Origin: Anaerolineales bacterium
GTDB taxonomy: Bacteria; Chloroflexota; Anaerolineae; Anaerolineales; DRMV01
Direction: 5' to 3'
Assembly (NCBI GenBank): GCA_026985785.1
Contig: JALSPT010000253.1
Coordinates: 1 to 6,331, forward strand
DNA length: 6,331 nt
The notes under the pieces were generated by a model that was not told the origin of the DNA, made no database searches, and saw only the letters and a list, made by a program, of their open reading frames with translations. A program made the translations under genes and the position numbers. Positions 5,400 to 6,331 of this stretch are shown piece after piece (within the stretch, counting starts at the first letter, position 1; each line of letters opens with the position of its first letter).

Positions 5400-6299
5400 C
5401 TTGACGCCCTGCCCCCCCGCCAAGCCAGCGGTCAATCCGTGCAGCGTCTGCTTGCTGGCTGGCCCCAGGAGGGAAAGCGCCCCCGTTTTACGGGCCACGG
5501 CCAGCAGGGCTTCCTTCATCTCCAAGGCGCTTTGAAACCGCCGGGCGGCGTCGTATTCCAGCGCCCGATGGACGATGGCCTCCAATTCCGGGGACACGCT
5601 GGGGTTGATCTGCCGGACAGGACGCTCGTGGAAGGAAAAGGGCGGCTCGGTGCGGGGGTCGCGGCGGGTGAGCAAGTGGTGGAGGGTCGCTCCTAAGGCG
5701 TAAATATCCACCTGCGGCGTGGCCTCCCCGCGGTACTGCTCCGGCGGGGCATACCCTTCGGTGCCGATCATGGTGCCCTTTTGCCCAGCCTGGAAAATCT
5801 TGGCAATGCCAAAGTCCACCACCATGATCTTGCCCGATTGGGTGATCATGATGTTGGACGGCTTCATATCGCGAAAAATCACGGGCGCCGGCTGGCGGGT
5901 ATGCAGGTAATGCAAAACGTCGCAAAGTTCGATCGCCCAGGCCAGCACCTGCTCTTCCGGCAAAAAGCCCTCGGTTTTTTGCAAAATCTCTTCCAGGTTC
6001 TGGCCGTTGACGTATTCCAACACCAGATAAGCCCGGTCGTTATGGGTGAAATAATCGTAAATGTGGGGAATGGCCGGGTGGTTCAGGCTGGCAATGATGT
6101 GGGCTTCCCGCTCGAAATTGCGGAACATGGTGGCGCGCACGTTGGGGTCGGTCGCGTCGGTGCGCATCTCTTTGATGGCCACCAGTTTGACGATGTTGGG
6201 GAAGTGCAGGTCGCGCGCCCGATAGACAGCGCTCATCCCCCCCACCCCAATCACTTCCTGGATGAGGTAGCGGTTGGCCAGAGTATCGCCGGCGCTCAA
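4449..6299 (-). CDS. Ser/Thr protein kinase fused to an eight-repeat PQQ/BamB-like beta-propeller
   Basis: At least 616 residues. The Hanks-type kinase domain (about 11-270) has the Gly loop IGVGGMSAVY (17-26), K43 in AIKE, E65 in helix C, the catalytic loop FRDMKPSN (142-149; D144, N149), DFG at 162-164, activation-loop threonines T176 and T180, GYAPPEQY (182-189) and D198 in DIYALG. The usual His of HRD is Phe, but the catalytic residues remain, so an active kinase is expected. Residues 301-616 are eight repeats of 40 residues, each with a W-x-[FY] strand and a VYFGS-DG-YALD strand, typical of PQQ-like propellers. I see no membrane segment between the kinase and propeller, so both parts look cytoplasmic. 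Within the window the first usable start is TTG at 6299, with an SD-like GGAGGGAGGA 11 or more bases upstream. The frame stays open to the window edge, so the N-terminus may lie further right. It is the first gene visible in the run. Confidence 0.93.
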   Translation of the reverse strand: MSAGDTLANRYLIQEVIGVGGMSAVYRARDLHFPNIVKLVAIKEMRTDATDPNVRATMFRNFEREAHIIASLNHPAIPHIYDYFTHNDRAYLVLEYVNGQNLEEILQKTEGFLPEEQVLAWAIELCDVLHYLHTRQPAPVIFRDMKPSNIMITQSGKIMVVDFGIAKIFQAGQKGTMIGTEGYAPPEQYRGEATPQVDIYALGATLHHLLTRRDPRTEPPFSFHERPVRQINPSVSPELEAIVHRALEYDAARRFQSALEMKEALLAVARKTGALSLLGPASKQTLHGLTAGLAGGQGVKPLWVFEAEDEVRGTPLLHEGRLYVGSYDTNLYALDAGDGTMIWKYPSRDGVVTRPVADKTHVYFGSRDGTFYALGHRHGRPIWQYEVGAPIYSSPRMAEGYLFFGADDGRLHVVQATSGRRVWAFEAGAAVRCTPFAGENRVYFGTEEGDFYALDFSGKMQWRYRAKRGILSSPIVADKTVYFADLGGVLHALDAESGWVLWRFRMGKGSVSSPAVSGRYVVLGSADGAVYCVDAERGREVWRFQTEHQVPGSPLIHQETVYIGSADGYMYALTLAKGRLLWKFPTDGPITGSAVVHNAVLYFGSADHRVYAVVID

Positions 6300-6300
6300 T

Positions 6301-6331
6301 CGCTGGCCGTTCCTCCCTCCATCGGCCAGCG
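6301..6331. repeat. 8-bp inverted repeat with SD-like loop before the kinase TTG
   Basis: CGCTGGCC at 6301-6308 pairs perfectly with GGCCAGCG at 6324-6331, around a 15-base loop. The stem may extend past the window edge. On the minus strand the loop contains the purine-rich GGAGGGAGGA (6311-6320). The stem ends one base before the TTG at 6299. If the kinase gene really starts further upstream, this would simply be coding sequence. Confidence 0.4.

Noticed and set aside
4476..5696. Long plus-strand open frame (406 codons) opposite the kinase-propeller gene
   Set aside because: It lies wholly antisense to a gene with clear domains, shows no recognisable motif, and is explained by GC-rich codon bias opening the opposite strand.

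Overview
The window is a tightly packed run of seven genes, all read from the minus strand. Together they form what looks like one signalling operon. No RNA gene, mobile element or CRISPR array is visible, and no stretch over 300 bases lacks a gene. The base composition is GC-rich. The protein repertoire (a Ser/Thr kinase with a PQQ-type propeller and an IFRDMKPSN catalytic loop, a zinc-ribbon FHA protein, and a lipoprotein with a Thr/Pro/Ala-rich spacer) suggests a Chloroflexota bacterium, probably of the Anaerolineae or a relative. That placement is inference from gene style; there is no marker gene to confirm it.

In order of transcription (right to left): (1) a Ser/Thr protein kinase fused to an eight-repeat PQQ/BamB-like beta-propeller (4449-6299, possibly continuing past the right edge); (2) a small lipoprotein (3841-4386); (3) a PP2C-family phosphatase with a disordered N-terminal arm (2733-3815); (4) a J-domain/von Willebrand A fusion (1246-2712); (5) a zinc-ribbon/FHA protein (746-1249) whose start overlaps the previous stop as ATGA; (6) an unrecognised 78-residue protein (494-730); (7) an OmpR/PhoB-type response regulator cut by the left edge (1-479). 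Gaps between genes are 62, 25, 20, -4, 15 and 14 bases, and no terminator is visible in any of them.

The genes supply the parts of a phospho-threonine circuit: a writer (kinase), an eraser (PP2C) and a reader (FHA). Added to these are a J-VWA protein that could link the circuit to an Hsp70 chaperone or act as a scaffold, a cell-surface lipoprotein, and a response regulator as possible transcriptional output. The kinase-PP2C-VWA set resembles the TerY-P type of triad known from bacterial genomes, but here the VWA carries a J domain and an FHA protein is included. What the system senses and controls cannot be read from this window.

Three gene junctions carry short inverted repeats. In two of them a Shine-Dalgarno-like sequence lies in the loop. 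They are reported as modest, testable signals.
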